Assembly (NCBI GenBank): GCA_963699225.1
Contig: OY969423.1
Span: forward strand, 310,001 to 374,000
From: VRUE01 sp963699225
Lineage (GTDB): Bacteria > Actinomycetota > Thermoleophilia > Solirubrobacterales > 70-9
DNA: 64,000 nt
Reading direction: 5' to 3'
The notes under the pieces are model-generated. The model did no database searches, was not told the DNA's origin, and saw only the letters and a list, made by a program, of their open reading frames with translations. How positions within the stretch are numbered: the first letter of the stretch is position 1; every line of letters begins with the position of its first letter. Made by a program: the position numbers and the translations under genes. Positions 53,301 through 59,937 of this stretch are shown piece after piece.

Positions 53301-54032
53301 TCAGGGGGTATCGAGACCCTCGCCAGGTCGGGTGAAGACGATCTCCGGCACGTGGCAGTTGCGCGAGGTCCGCAGCAGGAAGCGGACTGCCTCGCCGAGA
53401 TCCTCGGGGCGGATCATCTCCTCGCCCGGGATCTGCCCCTGGACGAACTCGGTCATCGCGGTCTCGACGAACCCAGGCGCCAGGGCGGTGCACTGAATGC
53501 CGGCGCTGCCTACCTCGCGGTGGGTCGACTGGGTGAAGTTGATCACCGCGGCCTTGGTCGCGGCGTAGATCGAGAGCCAGGCCTGGCCGCCCTTGCCGGC
53601 GATCGAGGCGGTGTTGACGATCAGCGCCTTGCCGTGCTCCGCGCCGGCCGCTTTCAACATCGGCAGGCCCTCGCGGGTGCCGATGATCAGGGCGCGCAGG
53701 TTGACGCCGAGCTGCATGTCGAGGTGCTTGGTCTGGATCTCCTCCATCGGCGCCCCGATGCCGACGCCGGCGTTGTTCATCAGCACGTCGAGCCGGCCAT
53801 AGGTCTCCCGGTGCTTGGCGAAGACGCCGACCACGTCGTCCTCGTCGGTCATGTTGGCGGCGAGGCTCTGCACCTCGAGGCCGTCGGCGCGGAGGCCCTC
53901 AGCGGCGCTCTCGAGCTTGTCGGGCCGCCGTGCGGAGACCGTCAGGGCATAGCCTTCTTCGCCGAGCACGCGGGCAACCGCCAGCCCAATTCCACTCGAC
54001 GCTCCGGTGATCAATGCCGCTCGCTCCGCCAA
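53301..54032 (-). CDS. Short-chain dehydrogenase/reductase
   Basis: A 243-residue classical SDR: cofactor motif TGASSGIGLAVARVLGEEGY, NNAGVGIGAPMEE, catalytic serine in VNTASIAGKGGQAWL and the Y-x-x-x-K pair in SIYAATKAAV, then LAPGFVETAMTEF. NADP preference is suggested by SARRPDKLES after strand 2. Substrate is unknown. It is upstream of, and in the same direction as, the glycosyltransferase (99 bp), so the two may be co-transcribed. Confidence 0.9.
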   Translation of the reverse strand: MAERAALITGASSGIGLAVARVLGEEGYALTVSARRPDKLESAAEGLRADGLEVQSLAANMTDEDDVVGVFAKHRETYGRLDVLMNNAGVGIGAPMEEIQTKHLDMQLGVNLRALIIGTREGLPMLKAAGAEHGKALIVNTASIAGKGGQAWLSIYAATKAAVINFTQSTHREVGSAGIQCTALAPGFVETAMTEFVQGQIPGEEMIRPEDLGEAVRFLLRTSRNCHVPEIVFTRPGEGLDTP

Positions 54033-54130
54033 GGCCCTCTCCTTTTGCTCGACAGCGTTCGCCGCGGACCCTATCTCGCGTCGGGAAGACGCGTGGATCG
54101 CGCTACGGCCGGGACAGCGGCGTGAATAAC

Positions 54131-55225
54131 ATGCCGCCGATGCTCTCTCGCCGAGCCCTCGCTGTTCTCGCCTGCCTGCTCGCCATCGCGGCGGTCGCGC
54201 TGCCGGGCTGCGGTGGCGGCTCCGATGGCACTACCGGCTCCTCTGGTTCGGGAGAAAGCCGCCCCGCGCCGCCCAAAGACGCCTTCCCCAGTGCCAAGGG
54301 CAAGAGCCTCTCGCAGGTGCTTGAAGCCGCCGACGCGCCCTCGAACCTGGTCGTCTCCCCGGCCGCGCTGGTCTTCTACAAGGGCGAGAATCGCTACACC
54401 TTTGGCGTCTTCCAGCGCGACCGCACTCAGGTGCCCGACGCCGACGTCGCTCTCTACTTCGCCAAGGTGCCATCCGGCAAAACCGGCAAGGCGGGCGGCG
54501 GGTTCGATTCGACGGGGGGGTCGACCAGCACAAAGAACGCCGAAGAAAGAGCCCTCGACGAGCCGGCGGTCGGTCCTTTTCCGGCGAAGATCGAAAGCCT
54601 GCAGACCGAGCCGGCCTTCCGCGCCCAGACCACGACCAGCGACCCCAATGCCGCCACGGTCGTCTACTCGACCAAGGTCGACTTCCCCAGCAACGGCGAG
54701 TGGCGCATCGCGGCGCTGATCAAAAAGGACGGCGAACTCACCGCGTCGCTGCTGCCGAGCGCCGTCGTCGGCGAGTACTCGAAGATCCCCCAGGTCGGGC
54801 AGAAGGCTCCGCTGATCCACACGCCGACCCCCGCCGACGTCGGCAACGACCTCTCCAAACTAACCACCCGCATCCCGCCGGATACGCAGCACGAAGTCGA
54901 CTACGCGGACGCCTACGGCAAGGAACCGATCGTCTTGCTGTTCGCCACGCCGCAGTTCTGCCAGAGCCGGGTCTGCGGGCCGGTCGTCGACGTCGCCGAG
55001 CAGCTCAAGCAGCTCTACGGCGATAAGGCCGCCTTCATCCACATGGAGATCTACGACGACAACGACCCGAACAAGCCGGTGCGGCCTCAGGTGCAGGCTT
55101 TCCACCTGCCCAGCGAGCCATGGTTGTTCGCGATCGGTCGAGATGGAAGGATCAAGGACGTGATCGAGGGCGCCTTCGGCGTCGAAGAACTGACCCGCGT
55201 GGTGAAGGGACTGACCGCAGAATGA
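54131..55225 (+). CDS. Lipoprotein with thioredoxin-fold C-terminal domain
   Basis: A 364-residue lipoprotein. The signal peptide ends at AVALPGC (lipidation cysteine ~24). Next come a Gly/Ser linker and a ~170-residue beta-rich domain (ENRYTFGVFQRDRTQVPDAD, NGEWRIAALIKKDG). The C-terminal ~130 residues are thioredoxin-like: PIVLLFATPQFCQSRVCGPV with a C-x-x-x-C pair, and LPSEPWLFAIGRDGRIKDVI. Four-residue spacing differs from classical C-x-x-C, so redox activity is uncertain; a copper-chaperone-like (SCO-type) spacing is another option. Confidence 0.8.
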   Translation: MPPMLSRRALAVLACLLAIAAVALPGCGGGSDGTTGSSGSGESRPAPPKDAFPSAKGKSLSQVLEAADAPSNLVVSPAALVFYKGENRYTFGVFQRDRTQVPDADVALYFAKVPSGKTGKAGGGFDSTGGSTSTKNAEERALDEPAVGPFPAKIESLQTEPAFRAQTTTSDPNAATVVYSTKVDFPSNGEWRIAALIKKDGELTASLLPSAVVGEYSKIPQVGQKAPLIHTPTPADVGNDLSKLTTRIPPDTQHEVDYADAYGKEPIVLLFATPQFCQSRVCGPVVDVAEQLKQLYGDKAAFIHMEIYDDNDPNKPVRPQVQAFHLPSEPWLFAIGRDGRIKDVIEGAFGVEELTRVVKGLTAE

Positions 55226-55593
55226 GTGAGAAGACGAGCCCGAGCCCCGATGCCGAGCTGCTGGCCTCCTTCGCCGAGGAGGCGAAACGCCGCTGCGACG
55301 TGATCGCGGCCGGCCTGGCAACAGAGACCACCGATTTCGAGACGATGCGGATCGAGGCCCACGCCCTGCGCGGCGCCGCCGGTGTGATCGGCCTGCGCCG
55401 CCTCGCCGAGCTCGCCGGCCTGATGGAATCCGACCTCGCCGAAGCAAAGAAGACCGGCTCGATCCGCGGCGGCCGCACCCACCAGATCGCCGATGCCGCC
55501 AAAGCCATCTCCGAGGGCGCCGCAGCCGCCGCCAAAGGCGAAGAAGAGCCCCCCGACGTCGGCCGTTCCCTGGCGCAGCTCTTCAGCGCCTAG
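55222..55593 (+). CDS. HPt-domain protein
   Basis: A 123-residue helical protein with a histidine phosphotransfer signature: RIEAHALRGAAGVIGLRRLA, where the H-x-L-(K/R)-G histidine would accept phosphate, followed by AELAGLMESDLAEAK. No sensor kinase or response regulator is adjacent. It is coupled to the lipoprotein gene by an ATGA overlap, so it may link an envelope redox or metal signal to a phosphorelay; that is conjecture. Confidence 0.7.
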   Translation: MSEKTSPSPDAELLASFAEEAKRRCDVIAAGLATETTDFETMRIEAHALRGAAGVIGLRRLAELAGLMESDLAEAKKTGSIRGGRTHQIADAAKAISEGAAAAAKGEEEPPDVGRSLAQLFSA

Positions 55594-55609
55594 TAGAAGG
55601 ACCTAGCGC

Positions 55610-55615
55610 TACCCT
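55610..55615 (+). promoter_or_regulatory. -10 box TACCCT before tRNA-Met
   Basis: Predicts +1 near 55,622, five bases before the tRNA 5' end. Confidence 0.4.
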
Positions 55616-55626
55616 CCTCAGCCAAC

Positions 55627-55700
<74 letters not shown>

Positions 55701-55753
55701 TGGAAGTACCTGCAAATAGCTAAGTTCTGAGCGGCGCAATTTCATCTAGTCCC

Positions 55754-55774
55754 AAACTTGGTCCCGAAATGGTC
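55754..55774 (+). promoter_or_regulatory. Half arm site downstream of tRNA-Met
   Basis: AAACTTGGTCCCGAAATGGTC matches the first 21 bp of the array blocks except for one missing T. It lies 54 bp past the tRNA and may be the opposite-arm integrase site of the unit next to the tRNA, or a remnant of an older block. Confidence 0.45.
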
Positions 55775-55800
55775 GCGAGATCAACCGCTAGAATCGTTCT

Positions 55801-56028
55801 ATGAGTAATCCTCTGCACCTCACGATCCTCTACGAGGAGGGAGGCGACGGCTGGATCGTCTCCTCGATTCCCGAGGTTCCCGGCGTGCTCAGCCAGGGCC
55901 GAACCAAGGAGGAGGCCCGAGAGATGGCACTGGACGCGCTCGGGGGAATGCTCGAGTTGCGCGCAGCCGAGCACGAGCCGCAGGGCAAAGCAGTTGGCAG
56001 CGAGTCGCTGAATATCGTTGCGGCGTGA
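55801..56028 (+). CDS. hicB: HicB-family antitoxin
   Basis: A 75-residue protein with the HicB fold: LHLTILYEEGGDGWIVSSIP, EVPGVLSQGRTKEEAREMAL and DALGGMLELRAAEHE. It lacks the C-terminal DNA-binding extension found in some HicB proteins. It precedes hicA with a 4-nt overlap (GTGA), the reverse of the commoner hicA-hicB order. First gene in cassette A, 100 bp after the tRNA. Confidence 0.88.
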   Translation: MSNPLHLTILYEEGGDGWIVSSIPEVPGVLSQGRTKEEAREMALDALGGMLELRAAEHEPQGKAVGSESLNIVAA

Positions 56029-56219
56029 AGCGCCGAGATCTTGAGCGACATCTGAAGAAGCACGGCGCTCGTTTGTTGCGTGAGGGCGGCCGGCACAGCT
56101 ACTGGGGCATGGACGCCGAGCGCTCGACCTCGATACCCCGCCATCGCGAGATCGCCTATCCGCTGGCCCGTGCGATCTGCAAGCAACTTGACATTCCTCC
56201 CCCCGAGGGCTCACGGTGA
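56025..56219 (+). CDS. hicA: HicA-family mRNA interferase toxin
   Basis: A 64-residue dsRBD-like protein: KRRDLERHLKKHGARLLREG, then GGRHSYWGMD with the catalytic histidine, and TSIPRHREIAYPLARAICKQ. The family cleaves mRNA in a ribosome-independent way and is neutralised by HicB. Start is a GTG within the hicB stop region; the stop is overlapped by the next gene's GTG. Confidence 0.9.
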   Translation: MKRRDLERHLKKHGARLLREGGRHSYWGMDAERSTSIPRHREIAYPLARAICKQLDIPPPEGSR

Positions 56220-56848
56220 GTGCAATCGATGATTCTCAAGCCGTGGGGGAAGCTGCTGGTAGGGAAAGTCGTGATCCTCGCAAGGAGCTGGCCTACAACG
56301 AATCGCTGAGGGCTCTAACGCAGCAGGCGAGCGTGCTTGACGCTCTGCGAACTCGAACGGGAATTCTACTTGCGGCACTCTCGGTGACCGCCACGTTTCT
56401 CGGATCCAAGGGGCTGGCCGATGATTCTCTCGCCAGCTTCGGTTGGGCAGGAACTGGGGCGTTTGCTGTGGCGGCCTTGGCGGCACTCGGAGTTCTTTTG
56501 CCTCGGGACAAATGGGAGTTTTCAATGGATGCGAACACCATCATTGACGGATACATCGAGGATCCTGATCCTGCCAGCCTGGACGAGATGCATCTCGAAT
56601 TCGCGCGACTGAATCAGCACTGCTTTGAAAAAAATAAACGTCGCCTGGGGTGGCTATTCTTGTCGTTCCGAATCTCGGTAGCCAGCTTGGCGGTGTCTAT
56701 TGCCTTCTGGCTCGTCGCGATTTCAGGATCAGAAAATGACCAAGAGATCCAAACAGGGAACCAGCAAGGGTCCGTCGCGAGGGGGGCGAGTCCAGAAGCG
56801 GGCCGACCTCAGCCTTCCGCCCGCCCGGTCATCGGGCGGCGGAAGTAA
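56216..56848 (+). CDS. Membrane protein with 2+1 transmembrane helices
   Basis: A 210-residue protein beginning at a GTG overlapping hicA. TGILLAALSVTATFLGSKGL and GTGAFAVAALAALGVLLPRD form a helical pair (~45-100), then a soluble amphipathic segment (LDEMHLEFARLNQHCFEKNK), then one more helix (FRISVASLAVSIAFWLVAIS, ~155-175). The layout recalls SLATT-like membrane effectors found beside toxin and defence genes, but I see no diagnostic motif. The last ~35 residues are Pro/Gly/Arg-rich and may read in the frame of an overlapping gene. Confidence 0.6.
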   Translation: MSAIDDSQAVGEAAGRESRDPRKELAYNESLRALTQQASVLDALRTRTGILLAALSVTATFLGSKGLADDSLASFGWAGTGAFAVAALAALGVLLPRDKWEFSMDANTIIDGYIEDPDPASLDEMHLEFARLNQHCFEKNKRRLGWLFLSFRISVASLAVSIAFWLVAISGSENDQEIQTGNQQGSVARGASPEAGRPQPSARPVIGRRK

Positions 56849-56900
56849 AACGCGCCCCAATCCGGTTCAGCAGGAGACTCGCAACAAGCCGAAGGGCTGA
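56736..56900 (+). CDS. Possible small basic protein, overlapping frame
   Basis: A 54-residue, lysine/arginine-rich frame (MTKRSKQGTSKGPSRGGRVQ) with AGGA about 9 nt upstream of its ATG. It overlaps the 3' end of the membrane protein by 113 nt. Disordered composition; could be a real overlapping gene or a chance frame. Confidence 0.3.
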   Translation: MTKRSKQGTSKGPSRGGRVQKRADLSLPPARSSGGGSKTRPNPVQQETRNKPKG

Positions 56901-56928
56901 CTGGCCGTTCACGGCTCGTTCGTGTCGG

Positions 56929-57070
56929 AAACTTGGTCCCGAATTTGGTCCCCGACTCAGCCGGACTCCCTGGACGTAATTTGCTCTATCAGGCCAGATT
57001 CGCCTCTATAGACGGGTTCCGGCGCGACCCATAATCCGTGGGAGCGCAGGTTCGAGCCCTGTCCGCCCCA
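56929..57070 (+). repeat. Array block 1 (142 bp; arm sites plus tRNA-Met 3' half)
   Basis: Same layout as the three 151-bp blocks but lacking a 10-bp piece of the CCGAACTC repeat and with one extra G in the variable loop. Its tRNA half has T-stem GCAGG/CCTGT instead of GAAGG/CCTTC, still able to pair. The anticodon-loop edge reads CCCATAA rather than CTCATAA. It is the most diverged block. Confidence 0.85.
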
Positions 57071-57141
57071 CTAAGAAAAGCCAGCTGCCTCGCGCGAGGG
57101 CCGCTCGTCGAGCGTGATGTGCCCGTCTCGCTAGTTCGGTT

Positions 57142-57645
57142 CTAAGCGAGAGCTGCCACGGCGGCGATCAGACGGCGGGGCAACTCCTCTTTGGCCAGGG
57201 AGAACTCGGCCCACATCCCGCCGGCGCCTTCCTTGGCTGAGGTGGTGAACTTGTGGCGGCCGCGAGAGTCGAGAACGGCCAGCCGCGCGAAGCGTTCGCT
57301 CGGCACGAGCCACAGCGGTCCGATCTCGAGCCGTTTCGGGTCGGCGACGACGAAGAGCATTTGCAGGTCGGGTCGCGGCTCAAAGGTCGCGGCGCGCACC
57401 TGGGTTTGGAAGCGGGAGCGTTCGGCGAGTCCTTTTGCCGTCGAGAAGCGGCTCTTGACCTGTACCGCCAGCGTCTGCGGCTGGCCGCGCAGTTGAAAGA
57501 CGAGGTCGACGCCCTCGTCGTCGACCAGTCCCGTCCAAGCGTTCAGCTCGCCCTCGCTGCCGAGTACCGCGAGCGCCGCGACCAGGTGCTCAACCGCCTT
57601 GCCCTTGCGGGCGGAGTCGGCATGGATCGAGCGGCCGGTGCTCAT
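57142..57645 (-). CDS. PD-(D/E)XK nuclease-like protein
   Basis: A 167-residue protein. KGKAVEHLVAALAVLGSEGE provides the helix with a glutamate, WTGLVDDEGVDLVFQLRG the catalytic aspartate, and TLAVQVKSRFS the Q-x-K strand, together a restriction-endonuclease-like active site in the style of DUF4365 and intron-associated nucleases. LQMLFVVADPKRLEIGPLWL follows. Coupled to the SEC-C gene upstream by a 4-nt overlap. A role in defence or element maintenance is possible. Confidence 0.7.
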   Translation of the reverse strand: MSTGRSIHADSARKGKAVEHLVAALAVLGSEGELNAWTGLVDDEGVDLVFQLRGQPQTLAVQVKSRFSTAKGLAERSRFQTQVRAATFEPRPDLQMLFVVADPKRLEIGPLWLVPSERFARLAVLDSRGRHKFTTSAKEGAGGMWAEFSLAKEELPRRLIAAVAALA

Positions 57646-58586
57646 CGCCTCATCCTCTCCTTGACCTGGGCTTCGTGGCAGTCCTTGTACTTCTTGCCGC
57701 TCTCACACGGACACGGGTCGTTGCGGCTGATGTCCTTTGCCTGCTGGGCGTCCAGCGCTACGAAGGCGTACTGGTTGTCGCGCAGCATGGCCCGCACCTC
57801 GCCTGCCACACCCTCGCCGAGGCGGTAGTGATCGACCAGCAGCGAGAGCAGCATGCCGTGGTTGTAGTAGGCGCCGCTGAGGGCACTGTCGAGCAGATCT
57901 GAGCCCGGTCCCAGCCGCACGCTCATCCCAGTCGTCCCCTCGCTGTTCGTCAGGGGGTTGAGGACCAAACCGAAGAGGCCGATTGCGCTCGCGTGCAGAA
58001 CCTTGTTGTTCTGGCGGTTCTCGTAGCGCAGGTAGGTGTGCAGCACGCTCCGCCCCGGCTCCTCCCACTGCCCCTCCACCTCGGCGATCAGCTCGCGCAC
58101 GTTCTTGTGGCCGGTCCAAAGGCGGTCGTTGTGGGAGCCGAACAGGCGCTTTGCCTCAGCAAGTTCCGCGGGTTCGAGGCGCACTGCTCCCTGCGGGTCG
58201 GGTGCGTCGGGTTCGATCTCGCGCGCCATCTCGCCGATCTGGTGCAACTCGAACTCCATCGCCTTTGGAAAGCGGCGCTCGGCCTCATCCTCGTTGGCGG
58301 CGATCCAGTGGGCGACCGCCATCCCCTCAAACATGGAGCGGTTTAGCATCGAGGCCTCGCGGCCGTAGCCGGATTCGATCAGCCGCAGTGCTGCCTTGAA
58401 GGTCGTCGTTCCCCGTGCCATTGCCATCGTCAGGATGCGGTCGGCCTCGCGGCGCGCCGGGCGCTGGCGCGGCCAGCGCCCGATCACCCGGTCAGAGAGC
58501 TCGTCGAGTGTCCGTACCGCCGCCAGCTCCATTGCGAAGTACCGCTCGATCCTTGCTTCGACTTCCTTGTTCGATTCGTCTGCCAT
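57642..58586 (-). CDS. DUF5677-like protein with C-terminal SEC-C motif
   Basis: A 314-residue protein starting MADESNKEVEARIERYFAME; the frame is open further upstream, but that segment is Pro/Arg-rich and unlike protein. The helical body has RLIESGYGREASMLNRSMFE then GMAVAHWIAANEDEAERRFP, the pattern of DUF5677 proteins of mobile islands. The end is a complete SEC-C zinc motif (RNDPCPCESGKKYKDCHEAQ). Partners are likely nucleic acid or ribosome related, as for other SEC-C proteins; that is inference. Confidence 0.75.
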   Translation of the reverse strand: MADESNKEVEARIERYFAMELAAVRTLDELSDRVIGRWPRQRPARREADRILTMAMARGTTTFKAALRLIESGYGREASMLNRSMFEGMAVAHWIAANEDEAERRFPKAMEFELHQIGEMAREIEPDAPDPQGAVRLEPAELAEAKRLFGSHNDRLWTGHKNVRELIAEVEGQWEEPGRSVLHTYLRYENRQNNKVLHASAIGLFGLVLNPLTNSEGTTGMSVRLGPGSDLLDSALSGAYYNHGMLLSLLVDHYRLGEGVAGEVRAMLRDNQYAFVALDAQQAKDISRNDPCPCESGKKYKDCHEAQVKERMRR

Positions 58587-58749
58587 CAGGCGGCTGAGCC
58601 TACGCCGCGGGGTATCGGGATGATGCCGCCAACGAGGGTGCCAATTTCTCGCGAAATGGGTCGCCTCGGTGGGCAAACCGATCCAGACAGGTAGGAGCGG
58701 GCTGCGGGTCGGGTCGTGCAGACGTCGGACCGCAGCGCGCAAAGGCGGA

Positions 58750-59472
58750 CTAACCGGCGCCAAACAGCAGTGCGATGACGATTGCGACGATCAAGCCCAC
58801 AATCCCGCCACCGATGATCTGGGCCTGGTTGTCGGCGTCCTTAAACGCCTGCCATAGCCCCTTCTTCGGCTCGGGCGCTGGATGCCGTGGCGGTGGTGTG
58901 GGCCTGAGCTGGCGTTTCCGCTGGCTCTGTTGCCGTTCGCGTTGCGCCTCCGCTTCGAAGATTGCTTGCGTCGTGTCGCCAATCCCCGTCGCCGCTTCTT
59001 GGCGCTTGAAGTCGGCGGCGGCCTTCGCTTGTGCCTCGGCAGCACCCTTCCGGCGCTGTTCGGTCTCGATTCGCGCTTCGCCCTCCTCTTGCACCTGCGT
59101 CTTGATCCGGTTGACGGTGTCCTTGTCGGCACCGATGATCGTCACCGACGATTCGCGGCTCCCGAGGACGTGGTCGTTTAGCGCGAGCGTCAGCGAGAGG
59201 TTGTCGGTGCGGACCTCCAGCGACACCTCGAGGACCTTGTCGAGCGGGAATTCATCGACCCGTTCGCGGAGTTCGTCAAGCGGCACTGGTGGTTCCGGCC
59301 CGCGAGGGCCCAAGATGTTGAAGCTCAAGGCCGCGCGCGGCTCCACTGAGGCCGCCTGTCGGACGAGGTCGGTCATCCACTCCGCGTAGTCGGCTAGATC
59401 GGAGGTTGAGTCGAACGGCCAGAGCGCGAATTCATAGACGCGTGTGTAGGTGGGTTTGACCGGCTCGCCCAT
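58750..59472 (-). CDS. Tail-anchored coiled-coil protein
   Basis: A 240-residue protein. The N-terminal ~110 residues are globular (YTRVYEFALWPFDSTSDLAD, DNLSLTLALNDHVLGSRESS). Residues ~115-185 are a long charged coiled coil (RIETEQRRKGAAEAQAKAAA), then a Pro-rich linker, and a C-terminal transmembrane helix (GGGIVGLIVAIVIALLFGAG) at the very end. It would be anchored by its tail with the bulk in the cytoplasm. No family recognised. Confidence 0.65.
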   Translation of the reverse strand: MGEPVKPTYTRVYEFALWPFDSTSDLADYAEWMTDLVRQAASVEPRAALSFNILGPRGPEPPVPLDELRERVDEFPLDKVLEVSLEVRTDNLSLTLALNDHVLGSRESSVTIIGADKDTVNRIKTQVQEEGEARIETEQRRKGAAEAQAKAAADFKRQEAATGIGDTTQAIFEAEAQRERQQSQRKRQLRPTPPPRHPAPEPKKGLWQAFKDADNQAQIIGGGIVGLIVAIVIALLFGAG

Positions 59473-59657
59473 CAGTTGACCCTAGAGAAAGCTCGCACGA
59501 CTCGAAGCCCAATCTGAGAGCGACCCGGCGAGCCCGACTCCGTGGCTATCTCGATCTTTGCCGATTCGCCGATGTAGCGGGCGTGAAAGTGCGGCAGGGG
59601 ATGGTCGCCGAAGTACATCTCGATCACGATGCCGAGGAAGCTGCCGATCGGAGGCAC
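59472..59657 (-). CDS. DUF4160-like protein, short
   Basis: From the GTG at 59,657: PPIGSFLGIVIEMYFGDHPL then PHFHARYIGESAKIEIATES, the N-terminal half of DUF4160 (metal-type H-x-H). The usual C-terminal helix (about 20-25 more residues) is replaced by a short GLRVVRAFSRVN tail, so it looks truncated. In-frame TTG codons extend to 59,720, just inside array block 2. The stop overlaps the next start by one base. Confidence 0.6.
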   Translation of the reverse strand: MPPIGSFLGIVIEMYFGDHPLPHFHARYIGESAKIEIATESGSPGRSQIGLRVVRAFSRVN

Positions 59658-59718
59658 TGACAAGTCTGGCGACGCCACCTGATGAAAGGCAGGCAATCCG
59701 CTCCAGCATCCAATGGAC

Positions 59719-59869
59719 AAACTTGGTCCCGAAATTGGTCCCCGACTCCACCGAACTCAGCCGAACTCCCTGGACGTAATTCGCTCTATCGGGCCAGATT
59801 CGCCTCTATAGACGGGTTCCGGCGCGACTCATAATCCGTGGAGCGCAGGTTCGAGTCCTGCCCGCCCCA
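59719..59869 (+). repeat. Array block 2 (151 bp)
   Basis: Arm part 59,719-59,827 (tandem TTGGTCCC units, CCGAACTC repeats, paired ATTCG(C)CTCTAT motifs) followed by the tRNA-Met 3' half 59,828-59,869. The T-stem is GCAGG/CCTGC, a two-sided change relative to the intact tRNA. Confidence 0.9.
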
Positions 59870-59937
59870 TTCCCAGTGGGTCGCCTCTCTCGCGGCGGCA
59901 AAGTAGACTCGCTAAGTACCGAGATGAAGATCGCGGG

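Larger units (their letters stand above)
55701..57070. mobile_element. Cassette A of the tRNA-Met array (HicBA, membrane protein)
   Basis: A 1.37-kb unit from the end of tRNA-Met to the end of the first attachment block. It carries hicB, hicA and a membrane protein gene on the + strand and no recombinase. Confidence 0.65.
57071..59869. mobile_element. Cassette B of the tRNA-Met array (four minus-strand genes)
   Basis: A 2.8-kb unit between blocks 1 and 2, all genes on the minus strand: nuclease-like, SEC-C protein, tail-anchored protein and DUF4160-like. No recombinase. Confidence 0.65.

Noticed and set aside
57028..57070. tRNA-like sequences at 57,028, 59,828, 61,521 and 62,815
   Set aside because: Each has only the 3' half of tRNA-Met (from the anticodon loop) and no D-arm or 5' acceptor strand, so they are attachment-site copies, not tRNA genes.
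58587..58763. N-terminal extension of the SEC-C protein
   Set aside because: Pro/Arg/His-rich segment without protein-like periodicity; the ATG at 58,586 gives a natural start.
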